This document shows positions 36,456 to 47,354 of a DNA stretch of 64,000 nucleotides, piece by piece. Each line of letters opens with the position of its first letter. Within the stretch, counting starts at the first letter, position 1. Source of the DNA: Rhizophagus irregularis (Eukaryota; Glomeromycota; Glomeromycetes; Glomerales; Glomeraceae); contig NC_089446.1 of assembly GCF_026210795.1 (NCBI RefSeq), forward strand, positions 2,323,001 to 2,387,000, in the 5' to 3' direction. Under the pieces are notes generated by a model. That model was not told the DNA's origin and did no database searches. It saw nothing but the letters and a program-made list of their open reading frames with translations. A program made the position numbers and the translations under genes.

Positions 36456-36945
36456 TTACCGAATACCATTTCTCAAACATATCATTTCCCGAAAACAATT
36501 TTCCGATTTCCGATTTCCTGAACTGATCATTTCCCCGAAACTTTCAATTTTAATATATGGAAATTTTACTGGATTAATAAATGATGTATAGGTTTCTTTA
36601 TAACCCATTTCATTTTGACTTGTCCATACGGTGCATAAAAATGATTGACTGCCATGAGATTATTTGACAATTAATTAACGAAATATATAATAAAAATAAT
36701 AAGGCAATATATACGTACGTGAGAAAAAAGATCATCTGATGATTTCTTGTAGTGCATACTAGCATACAGTATATACTGTACAATAACTTGACATTCTTGA
36801 CTCAATAATTACTTTAATCCTTGTTATTATATAAAATATAAATATTGTAAAAAAAGTATATCGGGAAAATGATTTAGAAAATTGACTTCGGGAAATGGTA
36901 TAATCGGGAAAACGACATTCGGGAAGTGGTAAGTATGGTGATTAG
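36456..36945. mobile_element. Foldback element with CGGGAAA arms
   Basis: The left side has repeated TTTCCCGA/TTTCCGA words with ACCATTTCTCAAAC; the right side has TCGGGAAA words with TTCGGGAAATGGTA. The two sides are imperfect inverted copies around a 300-bp centre that contains TATACTGTATAC-like repeats. The boundaries are uncertain. Confidence 0.55.
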
Positions 36946-37231
36946 TATGGTGACCCTATTAAAATTCCATACAGTAAGCTGATATTCATACTCGATATAT
37001 TATTGACATTAATGATTTTGTTATCATCAACGAAATTTTCTATAATATAACGTAATTGAATCATTTTTAATATCTTGATCTTTAAAGAAAAATCGATCTA
37101 TTTTTTATAAATCCAACAACGGAATAAAAATTTGATCATTTTGCATTTGACCAATTTAAATATCTGATATAAATTTAAAACACATAAAAAAAGAAAAATT
37201 CTTACAATATATGGCAGTTTATGTTTAAATA

Positions 37232-37660
37232 ACATGAATCCAGCCGGTTTTATTCCTTACAGCATTCACGTTAATCATGTGATTTTTGCGCAGATGATGT
37301 CGTAGATGATGTCGTCGCGCAATAAGTTTTCACTTATTGTGATAATATGTGAATGGGTATATATCGATCACATGTTCTAACAAATTCTTTCAACGTTCCA
37401 TTTTCAAGTTATTCTGCTGTACAAGGAATTATAATGCTATTTCTGTGCATCAAAATGTCTACATTTCAGATCAATATGACTCGATAATCGATATCGATTC
37501 AACAAACGTTCCAACCTCCTATTCAAACCAACTTTTTTGTCGAATCAAATTCTACCCATTCATCTTAGTTATATGAACCGCGTAACGTCGGTAACGATAC
37601 TTTCAATTACCACGTTAAACGTAAAAGATCCTATACAATGATTAAATAAATCGTTTAGTA
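37232..37660 (+). pseudogene. Decayed copy of the 212-aa gene
   Basis: It begins ATGAATCCAGCC as the intact gene begins ATGAATCCAACC and keeps recognisable blocks in order: VNNVISAQ-like, HQNVNFSNQYD-like (HQNVYISDQYD), SYSNQLF, HPFILV-like and NDTFNYH. These blocks fall in different frames and the 3' part is lost, so it no longer encodes the full protein. It lies 6.4 kb downstream of the intact gene, in the same orientation. Confidence 0.75.
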
Positions 37661-38973
37661 TTTAATATATTTTTTTTTATTATTATTAGTTGAATTATTT
37701 TTGTGTATATTCATATAGCGATAGTGTTTTTTAATGCATACGTGTGTTGATGTGTTTTTTTTGAATTTAAAATTATATTTAGACAAATGGTTGCTATCAT
37801 CTATTATTCTATTTAAATAAGTAGAATTCTGTGAAACAATCGATAAATCAATATAGGCACATAGAGAAATTACTGAGATTCGTTAATTAATATTATAATA
37901 TAATTTACCTGCAAAATAACAAAGAATTTTTATTGATAGATTTTGTATTTTGATTGGTACATCAAACATTTTTAGAACTAAACCGAGTTGTATAATTAAT
38001 TCTATCCTAGACGTGTTACCTGCAGATATTGAAACAGACTAAAAAATAAAAAATAAAATTTAAATAATTATTAATATTAACTTTTTTAATTAATTTATTA
38101 TCATTTATAATGTTTACGCCCATAAAACAAATGAATGACCAAATTTTTTTTTTAAAAAAAAAGAAAATACCAGATTATGAATGTTTTAGTTTGGATTATA
38201 AAGATTATAAATAAATTTCTGATAAATTCATTGAAAAAAAAAACACGTATTTATATCAAACACTTTTTTTTTTTTAAAGTTTTAAAAATCAATTTTGCCA
38301 AGATTTTTTTTATATAATTATTATTTTAGAAATATACTGTAAATCATTCTTCATACGATAATAACCGAATGAAAAAAAAAAAAAAAAAATTAGATAAGAT
38401 TATTCGATAGAATTATCAGAAAATTCCAATTTTCGCAAATCATATGAATTTCCTTTTTGGTCATCATTCTTTTTAACGAGATAACTTGTATTCACGTAAC
38501 ACTTAATTATTTATGATTTCTTTTTTGGTTAATTTGGTATAACTAAAAAGGAATAAACTGGTTGATACAACCCTATGTAAAAATCAGCCAAAATACCATA
38601 TAAATTTTTTAATCTTCGCCTCAATCCTTTTTGGAAATATTACAATGCAAAAAAAAAAAATTTCACGTACGTTAGATTTTGTTTGATCTTTTACAAATAA
38701 ACAATATTTAAAAAAATCGGTTGTATTGTTTTCTTTTTTTTTTCTCAAGGTTCTTTTATAAAAAAAAAATAAAAAAATTATATTATTATTATTATTTTAT
38801 TATTTCTAAAAAAAAATCATGATGATTCTTTCTTTTTTTTACATATTATAAAATAATTAATTTATATTATATAATAATTAAAATTTTTTTTTTTTTTATA
38901 ATATTTTTTAATAATAAAATTAATATCTTTTATTACATTTTAATTTACATATAAAGATATAAAGAGTCAATAG
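37661..38973. other. Spacer between the two decayed copies
   Basis: A+T-rich with T10A9 at 38144-38162 and several long A- or T-runs. No coding region is recognised. Confidence 0.4.
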
Positions 38974-39480
38974 AATGAATCCAAATGAATATCAACAATC
39001 TCTTATTTGTCATTCCTTTAACTCTCTCTTATAACAAAATAATTTAATTATGTGTCTCTCTGCGACGTCCACAAATTTACTTTAAATAAGGGAACCGTTA
39101 ATTAATAAATTTGTTTCAACGCATTAAAAATGGCAACTTTTAAAAACCATTATGAGTCAACAGATTCAACAAATGTTTCCATTTATATCCTCCAAAAAAT
39201 AGTAATTCGCCCGTTTCGCCCGTTTCGCCCGTTTAACTTAACAATCAAACCTTTTCCAATTACAGAATTATGCGATGATCATGTTAATAAATCTATCCGT
39301 TTAGTATTATACAATTAAGAAAATGATTATTAATTACATTTCATTGTTGCAATAATCAATCATATCAGGTATCATATATAATCATTTCCCCTTCCTTTTT
39401 GAATAAAAGTTTTATAATACTATAAACAGTTAACTTTTACTTTATATGGAAAAGAAATCTTAAACCGAAATTTAAATATT
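38974..39480 (+). pseudogene. Second decayed copy of the 212-aa gene
   Basis: It starts ATGAATCCAAATGAATATCA and matches MNPTYFQQSLVS at protein level. Downstream it retains blocks matching DEHVIQLLNQPFSIMQLKEN, RCNNQFYQVSCKIVSPSFLN and the LAFTLYQKEIL end. Several stops and frame changes interrupt it. A 9-bp CCCGTTTCG repeat is present at about 39210-39235. The upstream A/T-rich leader also resembles that of the intact gene, so promoter and coding parts were copied together. Confidence 0.78.
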
Positions 39481-40626
39481 ATAAATAAATTGAATCCATT
39501 TTAAGTATATTATTGACTTTTTTAAATATTATTCATTTATATAGACACAAATATATACTGTATACTGTATATATATATTATCGTATTATAGTAATAAAAA
39601 AAGTAAACTTTATTAGTAAAAGTGAAAAAATTTAATTATTTTTGATATTAATAAATTTATACAAAATAATACCTTAATTAGAAGAAATGGTGGGAGAAAA
39701 AAAAAAAAAGCCCGGATTACTAATTAAGTTATAAAACAAAAGAAATTTCACTTTATATGCTGACTGTCTCGTGATATGTTCAAATATTGCTATATAATAT
39801 GCATGCATGAAAAAAAAAAAATATCTACATGACCGGTAATATTTTTTGTGATTGAAACAAAAAGGTAAATAATAAGGCTGTACATTGGGCATGAAATAAT
39901 TACCTTTTATGGGGTAAAAGCATAAATGATGTAAATAATGTTGATCAGGCAAAAAGGGACTCACATATTAAATATTAAGTAAAAAGAAACAATAATCACT
40001 TAAATTATAAAGACAATCCTTCCCAAATTTAAAAAACCAATTACATTTATTACATAATTTTTTAAAGATACCTATTTTAAGCATTTACTATACCCAAAAA
40101 TTATTTTCAATCATCCCATGCATTTTTTATAGTGAAATTTCATAATAGAAAAATATATATATTTTTTTTTATTTTTTTTTTTCAAAAAAAAAAAAAAAAA
40201 TACCTAAATTATTTTAAATCATTCAAACTAAATTAAATAATAATAATAATAATAATAATACTTTTTTTTTCAATTTTTTTTTCCTTTTAATTATCCCTTT
40301 TTTATAACGCGTTTTAATTAAATTTTTTTAGGTTTTATTTTTTTTAATTTTCGGGGTAACCTACATAGAACATGTGATCAATACATTGCACAACATCTAG
40401 GTGTAATAAACGTGCTAAAATTGGATTAAATGATTGGTATTTGAGAAATTTGATCAACTATTTGTATATAAATAAGAGAGTGTAACCCCATATTTTTTTT
40501 TCATAAACTTTTCGTCAAAAATTTTTATTACTTTTTTTTTTTTATCTTAAAAAAAGTCATTTTTTTAAAAAATTTGGTTTTTTTTATAAAAAAAAAAAAT
40601 AAAAACTTTTTTTTTAAAAAATATAA
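39481..40626. other. Intergenic, upstream of the double MATA-HMG gene
   Basis: Contains an (AAT)n microsatellite at about 40238-40261, long T- and A-runs, and a T9A6 tract (about 40606-40620) directly before the start codon of the next gene. No gene is recognised. Confidence 0.4.
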
Positions 40627-41724
40627 ATGGTTATGGCTCTTTTTATAAGGAATAATAATGAAGAAAAAATTGAACATGTCAAAAAAATTGACATGGTAAA
40701 TGAAGTAACCGAATTTATTAAAAAACTAGACCATTCGAACATTTTTCCACCTAAATATTCGGCGAGTGAAATAATGGTTACAGATACAGATAAAGAAGGA
40801 TTATCCAACAAAAGAACTATGACCGGTTTTTTTTGCTTTAGACATGTCGTTTACCTTGAAGTATTACAACAAGAACTTTTGGATTTTATAAAAGGCGGTA
40901 TGTTTTTCGCACAGGTCGCTAGCGTTATGTGGAATGAAGCAAGTCAAGAAGATCGTGATAAGTATAAAGAACTTTCTTTGGAATTAAAAAGGTTACAAAT
41001 TAATTGTCATAAGGATAAATCTTTTAATAATAGAAAAAAACCTTCAACTAGTCCAGTATTTAATATCAATAACATTAGCTTACAAAAAACAAAACCAAAT
41101 AATAATATTATTAAAAAGAAAAAAAAAATTATAAACAAAAAACAACTTCAATCTGAACAAACTGTTGATAAATCAATTATTGAACAAACTCCACAACAAT
41201 CAAGTACTTCTTTTCAAAGAATGTCTATAGCTTTTTTAGTGGAAAATTTATCTAATAATGAATCAAACGAAATAACTGAATTTATTAAAAAACTTGATTA
41301 TACAAATATTTTTCCACCAAAACGTTCAGCGAAAGAAATAATGGTCACAGAATTAAATAAAGAAGGTTTACCTAGAAGAGCGATGAATTGTTTTTTTTGT
41401 TTTAGACATGTCGTTTATCTTGAAATAGTACAACAAAAACTTTTAGATTTTGTAAAAGATGGAGTATTTTTTACGCAGGTCGCTAGCGAAATGTGGATTA
41501 AAGCTAGTCAAAAAGATCGTGAAAATTATAAAGAACTTGCCTCGGAATTAAAAAAACTGCAGATTAATTTTCATAAAGACAAAACTTATATTAAACACAA
41601 ACCAGCCGGCTCAGTGTTTGTTAATATGAACGACAATAATTTCCTGAGAACAAAAACAAATAATACAATTAGAAAGAGGAAAAAAAATACTAACAAGGAA
41701 CAAGTGGTTAAAATCGAGAAATAA
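40627..41724 (+). CDS. Protein with an internally duplicated MATA-HMG unit, 365 aa
   Basis: Two similar halves are joined by a basic, Asn/Gln-rich linker (about 130-210). Each has an N-terminal segment (EFIKKLDHSNIFPPKYSA and EFIKKLDYTNIFPPKRSA) followed by an HMG-like box at about 64-124 and 252-311, with FFCFRHVVYLE, FFAQVASVMWNEASQ or FFTQVASEMWIKASQ, and DRDKYKELSLELKRLQI. The halves are also alike in DNA, so a fairly recent internal tandem duplication is likely. In both boxes the usual PNAF start is replaced by TGFF or NCFF and the first helix is acidic and hydrophobic rather than basic, so DNA binding may be weak or altered. The C terminus is Lys-rich and could act in nuclear import. 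Single exon; an upstream A/T tract adjoins the start codon. Confidence 0.85.
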   Translation: MVMALFIRNNNEEKIEHVKKIDMVNEVTEFIKKLDHSNIFPPKYSASEIMVTDTDKEGLSNKRTMTGFFCFRHVVYLEVLQQELLDFIKGGMFFAQVASVMWNEASQEDRDKYKELSLELKRLQINCHKDKSFNNRKKPSTSPVFNINNISLQKTKPNNNIIKKKKKIINKKQLQSEQTVDKSIIEQTPQQSSTSFQRMSIAFLVENLSNNESNEITEFIKKLDYTNIFPPKRSAKEIMVTELNKEGLPRRAMNCFFCFRHVVYLEIVQQKLLDFVKDGVFFTQVASEMWIKASQKDRENYKELASELKKLQINFHKDKTYIKHKPAGSVFVNMNDNNFLRTKTNNTIRKRKKNTNKEQVVKIEK

Positions 41725-42035
41725 TTTATATTTATATATATAAAAAAAAAATATTTCAAAAAAAAAATTTATGATAAACTTTATGCAACATTCAATTTAT
41801 GGCTTTCTCGATTATCATTATGTTATATCCCCAAGATTAGTATTTATAATTAAGCTTTTTTTTACTAATTTAGCCTTTGATCCATTTACTTATTTCTAGT
41901 TTGTTGCTTTTTTTATTACGTTATCATAATAATATCAATTAGCTTCTCAATTTTTAGGTACCCGTTACTTTTATCTAATATATTGCAGAAGTTACTATAG
42001 ATATTTTTATTTTATTAAGAATTCCTTCTTCCTCA

Positions 42036-42121
<86 letters not shown>

Positions 42122-43523
42122 TTTAGATTTTTTTCAAAAAACATATTATTTATAATATTACTTCTCCTTATTAGTGATTTCTATATTTTTTTCAAAGGCT
42201 TAATTAAAACATCTTAGAATATATATATACACATTTTTTATATTTGATTGTATTCAAATTACATTATTATCCAACAATAAAATTTTTATAGAAATAATAT
42301 CAAAAAAAAATTCATCATAATAATAATAGTGATTTATATATCTAATTTAATATAAAATTTATGATCATAATCTCAACTTCAAATTGTTACAAGGAATATA
42401 TTACTTTGTGATGAAGGTAAAGTTAACTAAAATAGTCGTTTTAATTTCATCAATTAAGGTCATCATATATTAATTAATACTAATTGCCTTTTTATTATCT
42501 GATTTCAGCGAGAAGAATCCTTAAAATACAGTTTCATATCATTAAACGAGCTTCAAAAAAAAAAAGAATTTTAAAAAAGAAAATATTTAGGAACTAGCAA
42601 CATAGTTGTTTAGACGTCAAATCGATTGAGTACGAAAAAAATATCGTCACATTCTGTATCATCTGCATAAAATTAACAATGGAACTGTCAGGTTTAAAAG
42701 AAAATTTTGGAGATAATTATCAACGTGACTGTTTAGACGATGAATTATGAACTGTTTAAAAGCAAGAAAACGAGATAATCGTCTGTTAACGAAAACGAAG
42801 GTTGAGATGTCCATTTAGGCGGAACTGTTTGAGTGTTATTTGGACTTTATAAAAGAAAATCTTGGAGATAGTTATCAACGTGGCTGTTTAGGCGTAAATC
42901 AGCTGAGTACTTGAGTTTGGACTTAGAAAATATATGTGACACATTTCGTATATGAACTAATAACGTGTACTGTTTAGACGTTTTTTTATCGGTTTATCTA
43001 CGACACGACAAGTTTTGAGAGTGATCTTATGTTGATGAAAGATACAACTATTCATCCTAGATGTAGTAATTTTGGCATGTGGGAATATTTGGAAGAGGAA
43101 GTAGATGATCGTGGCGGCGTTCCTAAAATAATCGTAAATTGCATAATCAGATAATAAATTTCAAAATCTTAAGATAATCAGTAATTCAGTATAAAATCTT
43201 TTTGTATAACCTTATTTAAATAAAATAAATCTTTTCATTAGACAAAATTTAAAAATTATTATTTTTTTTCTTTGATTATAACAACATATAAAATAATGTA
43301 TATATTAATTATAAAGGCTTTTAATTAAGGTTGACACCTCAACTGATTTTTAAATAGTTGCGAAATTATGGCTATATAATAAAACTTAGAGTTGCGGGTT
43401 GCGGGTTGCGGATTGCGATTAGTAAGGCCTAGTTGCGGTGTCAACTCTACTCTTAACCCGCCAGGAATAATGTATGATTCTATATGCAATGTTTGAATGG
43501 GATGTTAAGTTAAACCTTTCTTT
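41725..43523. other. Gene-poor region with a long poly-A tract and diverged repeats
   Basis: A T-run followed by about 80 bases that are almost all A lies at 42037-42119. At 42600-42960 sequence containing AAAGAAAATTTTGGAGATAA, TATCAACGTGACTGTTTAGA and AAATCGATTGAGTAC-like words is present about twice as diverged direct copies, 150-280 bp apart. GGTTGCG triplets occur at about 43390-43415. No gene is recognised. Confidence 0.45.
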
Positions 43524-43586
43524 AGATATATAGCAAAAGGACTAAATTATTTACATTCCGTTAAAATTGCTCATCGTGACTTGGTA
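43524..43586 (+). pseudogene. Protein kinase catalytic-loop fragment
   Basis: The plus strand reads RYIAKGLNYLHSVKIAHRDL, the helix and HRD catalytic-loop region of a eukaryotic protein kinase, followed by GTAAGC, a plausible splice donor. No continuation (N-lobe, DFG or APE segments) is visible nearby. It resembles the kinase domains that are very numerous in arbuscular mycorrhizal fungi. Probably a relic exon. Confidence 0.65.
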
Positions 43587-43592
43587 AGCTAA

Positions 43593-44345
43593 ATGAATTT
43601 CCAAGGGAACAATAGGATAAACTTTGAGAAGAATATTTTTTTGTTTCAGAAAATATTGACTTCCCTGTTAATAGAAAATACACGTCTTTATCCATATCCA
43701 AATGAACCATATTTTTTAGGAAATCCTTGTGATGTTGCTAATTTCAAATTCAGTAAATTTTCTCGCTATTACTGATCTTAACTCTTTAAAATTTTGCATC
43801 ATGTCACTTTTCATTTTATCTCATGATAAAAACAGCCACCATCTTAGAATTTAATTCTCGTCAATATCAAAAATTCTCTATAAATGCCTCGGAACCATAA
43901 AAATCACGCATTCAAAAGAAATCATATAAACTTGTGCTGGGCAAAAACGCAAATGCATGCATTTAAAAAGGAAATACACTTACAGGGAATGCATTTATGA
44001 GGTTGATTGTACATTTTTACATAACTTCTCAATTAAAATGTTTCACTCGTAAACTATGACTTCGACGGTAAATCCACCATTAGAGCATTTAAATTAATAG
44101 CGTCTTTCCTCTTAAACATAAGTACACTATAAGTACTTCGCGAATAAATTTTAATCCCTCATTTTTTAATTTCTTCTGACCCATTCGATTTAAATTAACA
44201 TAATGAATGAATGGAGTTAAATATTTTCGAATCCCTTCGGTTTCTTTTACATATTCTTTTTTAGCTTGCATTAAGGTAGGCACAATTCCCACATTCCAAT
44301 TTCTGGTGTTGCAAAATATTTTTTAGTATCAAAAGTTCTTTCCTA
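43593..44345 (-). pseudogene. BTB-BACK-SPRY relic
   Basis: Scattered minus-strand blocks match the array genes to the right: IPFATPEI-like, KEY and IRKYLTPFIHYVNLNRM, GLKFIREV (GLGFIRGV in intact copies), a FTVEA-like segment, a KFKEG-like segment and the last PSQVYPIVSL region, all in order but in several frames. The BTB domain is absent. It is the leftmost member of the array and the most decayed. Confidence 0.75.
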
Positions 44346-45537
44346 ATAAATATTTTATATATATATCTGGAAGCAGTAGCTTTATATTTTATGCGTGCAT
44401 AAAACATTCCTATACTAGCATCCCATCCAGACGTATCCAGAGAGCATTAATCCTTAAAAAGATGCATATGTCAAGATAATGGAATGTATGAGAAAGGGTC
44501 ATTTATTTATTCTTCTTGTATCAACAACATAAGAAAGCGTTTGCATCGCTCATCATGGTCGAAAAAGGTGCCGATGAATTCAACAAGATAACAGTGAATT
44601 ATATATATATCTAATGATAATGAATTTGTAAAATATTAATATTAGAACGTGTCGCTTCTCGTGAATTCATTGTTCTAATTTTTATCCACAGCATGTTTTT
44701 TTTTACTCGCTGTTTTTACGTGAGAAAAACTTTATTTCATTTTCCTTATTAGTTGCCCTACATCAATTCAGCATTATCCCTAATTAATTAAAGTATGAGA
44801 ATTCTAAAACCTGGCTGAGGATGATCTAATTTAGTTACGCAGTTATGTCCGGAATCCTTTTTAGTACTCTAATCTTTTCTCTATCTTGTTAGGATGTTAG
44901 GACCGAAAATTTATAAGATAGGTAAAATACTCCGAAAATTTTTTACATTTTTAATTATAATACGGTCAATATTGCATCGATTAATGAATTTAACACCATT
45001 CGATTCCTTATTGAGACGGGCAGAATGCCGAGACATCAATGATCAATCCTGTAATTTGTATATTTTTTAAAACTACCTCTGTAATTCGCATTTTTTAAAG
45101 CAAACTTGGGACGTTACCAATTTAAGTATTTTTCGGGGAACATAGTATTAATTTTTTAAATTCTAGCTTTTATTTCTGTTTAAATATAATAATAAAAAAA
45201 AAAGAATGGGAAATATAGAAGAAATAATGGAGAGAAAATTTTGTCGCTAAAATTACATGATGTAATGATAAAACTATCGATAATTTATTGGATTTATAAT
45301 CACACCAATTACTAATAGCGAAACCACTTAGCAGGGTTTGTTTTCTAAAAAAAACTTTACAATTCTTACCAACATAAAAAAAATAATAAAAATAAAAAGT
45401 ATGGATTCTTTGAGTAACTTGTTAAATAAAAGTAATATATCATGTATTTTAAAGCGATACTGGGCCATTTCGATTATATTTCCCTCACGAAATTAAATTT
45501 GTACCCTCTCCCAAATAATAAATATATACGAATTGTA
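44346..45537. other. Spacer in the BTB array
   Basis: No gene is recognised. A stretch at about 44440-44580 has protein-like composition but no readable frame. Confidence 0.4.
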
Positions 45538-46830
45538 TCAATCACAAAACCCTTGTACCTCTATTCCCAATTTACTACCATGTCCCAAGGAAACAATAGG
45601 ATAAACTTGAGAAGGGATGTTCCATTTAGAAACTAAAGGTTTCTTATTATCATTTATAGAAAAGGCACAAGTTCTGTATTTCATATCCAGATGAACAGTA
45701 ACCTTATCCCCTTCTTTAAATTTTGCATCATACCATTTATATTTTTTTTCATGATAAACGTAACCATCGGATCCAAGAACCCATCCATGATAATCTTGAT
45801 CATTTTTATTTAAATCCACATTAATATTGCATACGCCAATATAGATTGTTTTACGCAACTTTTTAACTGAAATATTCCATTCGTAAACTCCTCTACCTTT
45901 AAAGACTAAATCTCCTAATATTGATTTAGACTGTGTATTATTGGCTTCAACGGTAAATCCATAATCAGAAACAATTAAATCTGGTTTATCATTTTTCCAT
46001 TTAAAAATAGGTACTCCTCGAATAAATCCTAATCCTTTACCCGATGATATGGAAAAATATGTATTTTTGATATCTTCATTCGAATAAATATTATATGGTT
46101 CAACATGTGTTTTAATTTCTTCTGGATCCATTCGATTTAAATTAATGTAACGAGCGAGTGGAATTAAATATTTTTGAACCTCCTGTTGACCATATGTCTT
46201 TGCTTTCGTTAAAGCATATTCCCATATTTCAATTTCTGGTGTTGCAAAAGACTCTTTAGTATCAATAGTTTTCATTAAAAGATACCTTAACCCTTCTATT
46301 GATAATGAATCAATTTCGTTTTTTTTCAATCTGTCCTTGGCTACCCAGCATACTAAATATCTAAGTACATCATCATCCATATCATCTATTGTTAAGGAGA
46401 ATTTATTTACAAGATCAGATAATAGTTTTTTACCGGTATCTTCATTTCCATCTTTCAAAAATGATAAAATTGCAATATACATTTCCGGCTGAAATGACAA
46501 TTTAAAATGAGCAGCTGCGTAATAAACTTCAATAAAATTATCAACATTTAAATTTTCTTCTCTAATTTTAGATGTATATAGATATTCTAAAACAACTTTC
46601 ATAGCATTTGAATTAACATTATTAAATGAAAGAATATTGTCTTTTGACTCGGTGAAAATAAGTTCGTTGAAAATTTTGGAACGTGTTGCTAAAATAGGTT
46701 TGTACCCAAATACGATTTTTCCATCTGAACATTTTAAAGCAATGTCATGAAATCTTTCATCGTTCATTAATCGTCTTAAATCTTTTTCTAATAATGTTTC
46801 TTTTTCTGAAGATGAGAATGTTTGACCCAT
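45538..46830 (-). CDS. BTB-BACK-SPRY protein, 430 aa
   Basis: Residues about 18-125 are a BTB/POZ domain (DERFHDIALKCSDGK, ILATRSKIFNELIF, MKVVLEYLYTSKI). Residues 130-230 are BACK-like (GKKLLSDLVNKF, IDSLSIEGLRYLL). Residues about 300-425 form a SPRY domain (GVYEWNI, IYIGVCNINVDL, YHGWVLGSDGYVY, GDKVTVHLDMKYRTCAFSI). BTB-BACK proteins commonly dimerise and bring substrates to Cullin-3, with a Kelch or SPRY domain as the recognition part; that role here is inferred from architecture. The MGQ start suggests possible N-myristoylation (MGQTFSS). Upstream of the ATG, GGGCGTTAA (46876-46884) next to a pyrimidine run is shared with neighbouring copies. Confidence 0.9.
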   Translation of the reverse strand: MGQTFSSSEKETLLEKDLRRLMNDERFHDIALKCSDGKIVFGYKPILATRSKIFNELIFTESKDNILSFNNVNSNAMKVVLEYLYTSKIREENLNVDNFIEVYYAAAHFKLSFQPEMYIAILSFLKDGNEDTGKKLLSDLVNKFSLTIDDMDDDVLRYLVCWVAKDRLKKNEIDSLSIEGLRYLLMKTIDTKESFATPEIEIWEYALTKAKTYGQQEVQKYLIPLARYINLNRMDPEEIKTHVEPYNIYSNEDIKNTYFSISSGKGLGFIRGVPIFKWKNDKPDLIVSDYGFTVEANNTQSKSILGDLVFKGRGVYEWNISVKKLRKTIYIGVCNINVDLNKNDQDYHGWVLGSDGYVYHEKKYKWYDAKFKEGDKVTVHLDMKYRTCAFSINDNKKPLVSKWNIPSQVYPIVSLGHGSKLGIEVQGFCD

Positions 46831-47354
46831 AATATTGGTATAGAACTGGAAAAAAGATATTTTTTTTTTTCTTTTGGGCGTTAATTTTTTATGGTTGTAA
46901 CACTTGTAACACTATCGTTTTGGAAAATCTTCTACACGTGATTTAAAATGCTTGTCCAAATGCTCGGAAAATGTACCGGACGTTATCTTTAATAGCTTCG
47001 TCTTTAATCTGCCGGCAGTCCGGCAGAAATCTATAACGTAAAGACAAATATTTTTTTTAACCTTCATTTGAATCATTTTCACTTTCTACTAAATTCCAAC
47101 CTAAGAAAGTAATAATAAAGAAATTAACTTTACTAATAGTTTTGAAATATAAAACAACAATGGGAAACATGAAATTCTAAAAAATAGTAGTTCATCAGAT
47201 ATATCTTATATTAAGACGGTCGTACTATTGCAAGCTAGTTAATATTATGAAAAGGATTTTCAGATATAAAATAATTAATAAATATTTATTTAATCAATTA
47301 TGATTATAAGTAATTACAATATATATTAAATTAAAGGAACGTTTATCATTAAGG
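46831..47354. other. Spacer with shared upstream and downstream flanks
   Basis: The right gene's 3' flank (about 47150-47240, with GACGGTCGTACTATTG) resembles the 3' flank at about 55940-55980 (GGACGGCGGTCGCACTATTA), so duplication included flanking DNA. The left end holds the upstream motif GGGCGTTAA of the 45538 gene. Confidence 0.5.

Larger units (their letters stand above)
35132..37231. other. Gene-poor region with two transposon-like repeats
   Basis: No gene is seen. It contains the dispersed repeat at 35880-36325 and the foldback at 36456-36945, described separately. Confidence 0.4.

Noticed and set aside
39674-39964. 96-codon minus-strand frame
   Set aside because: Low-complexity Phe/Tyr/Ser frame in non-coding A+T-rich DNA.
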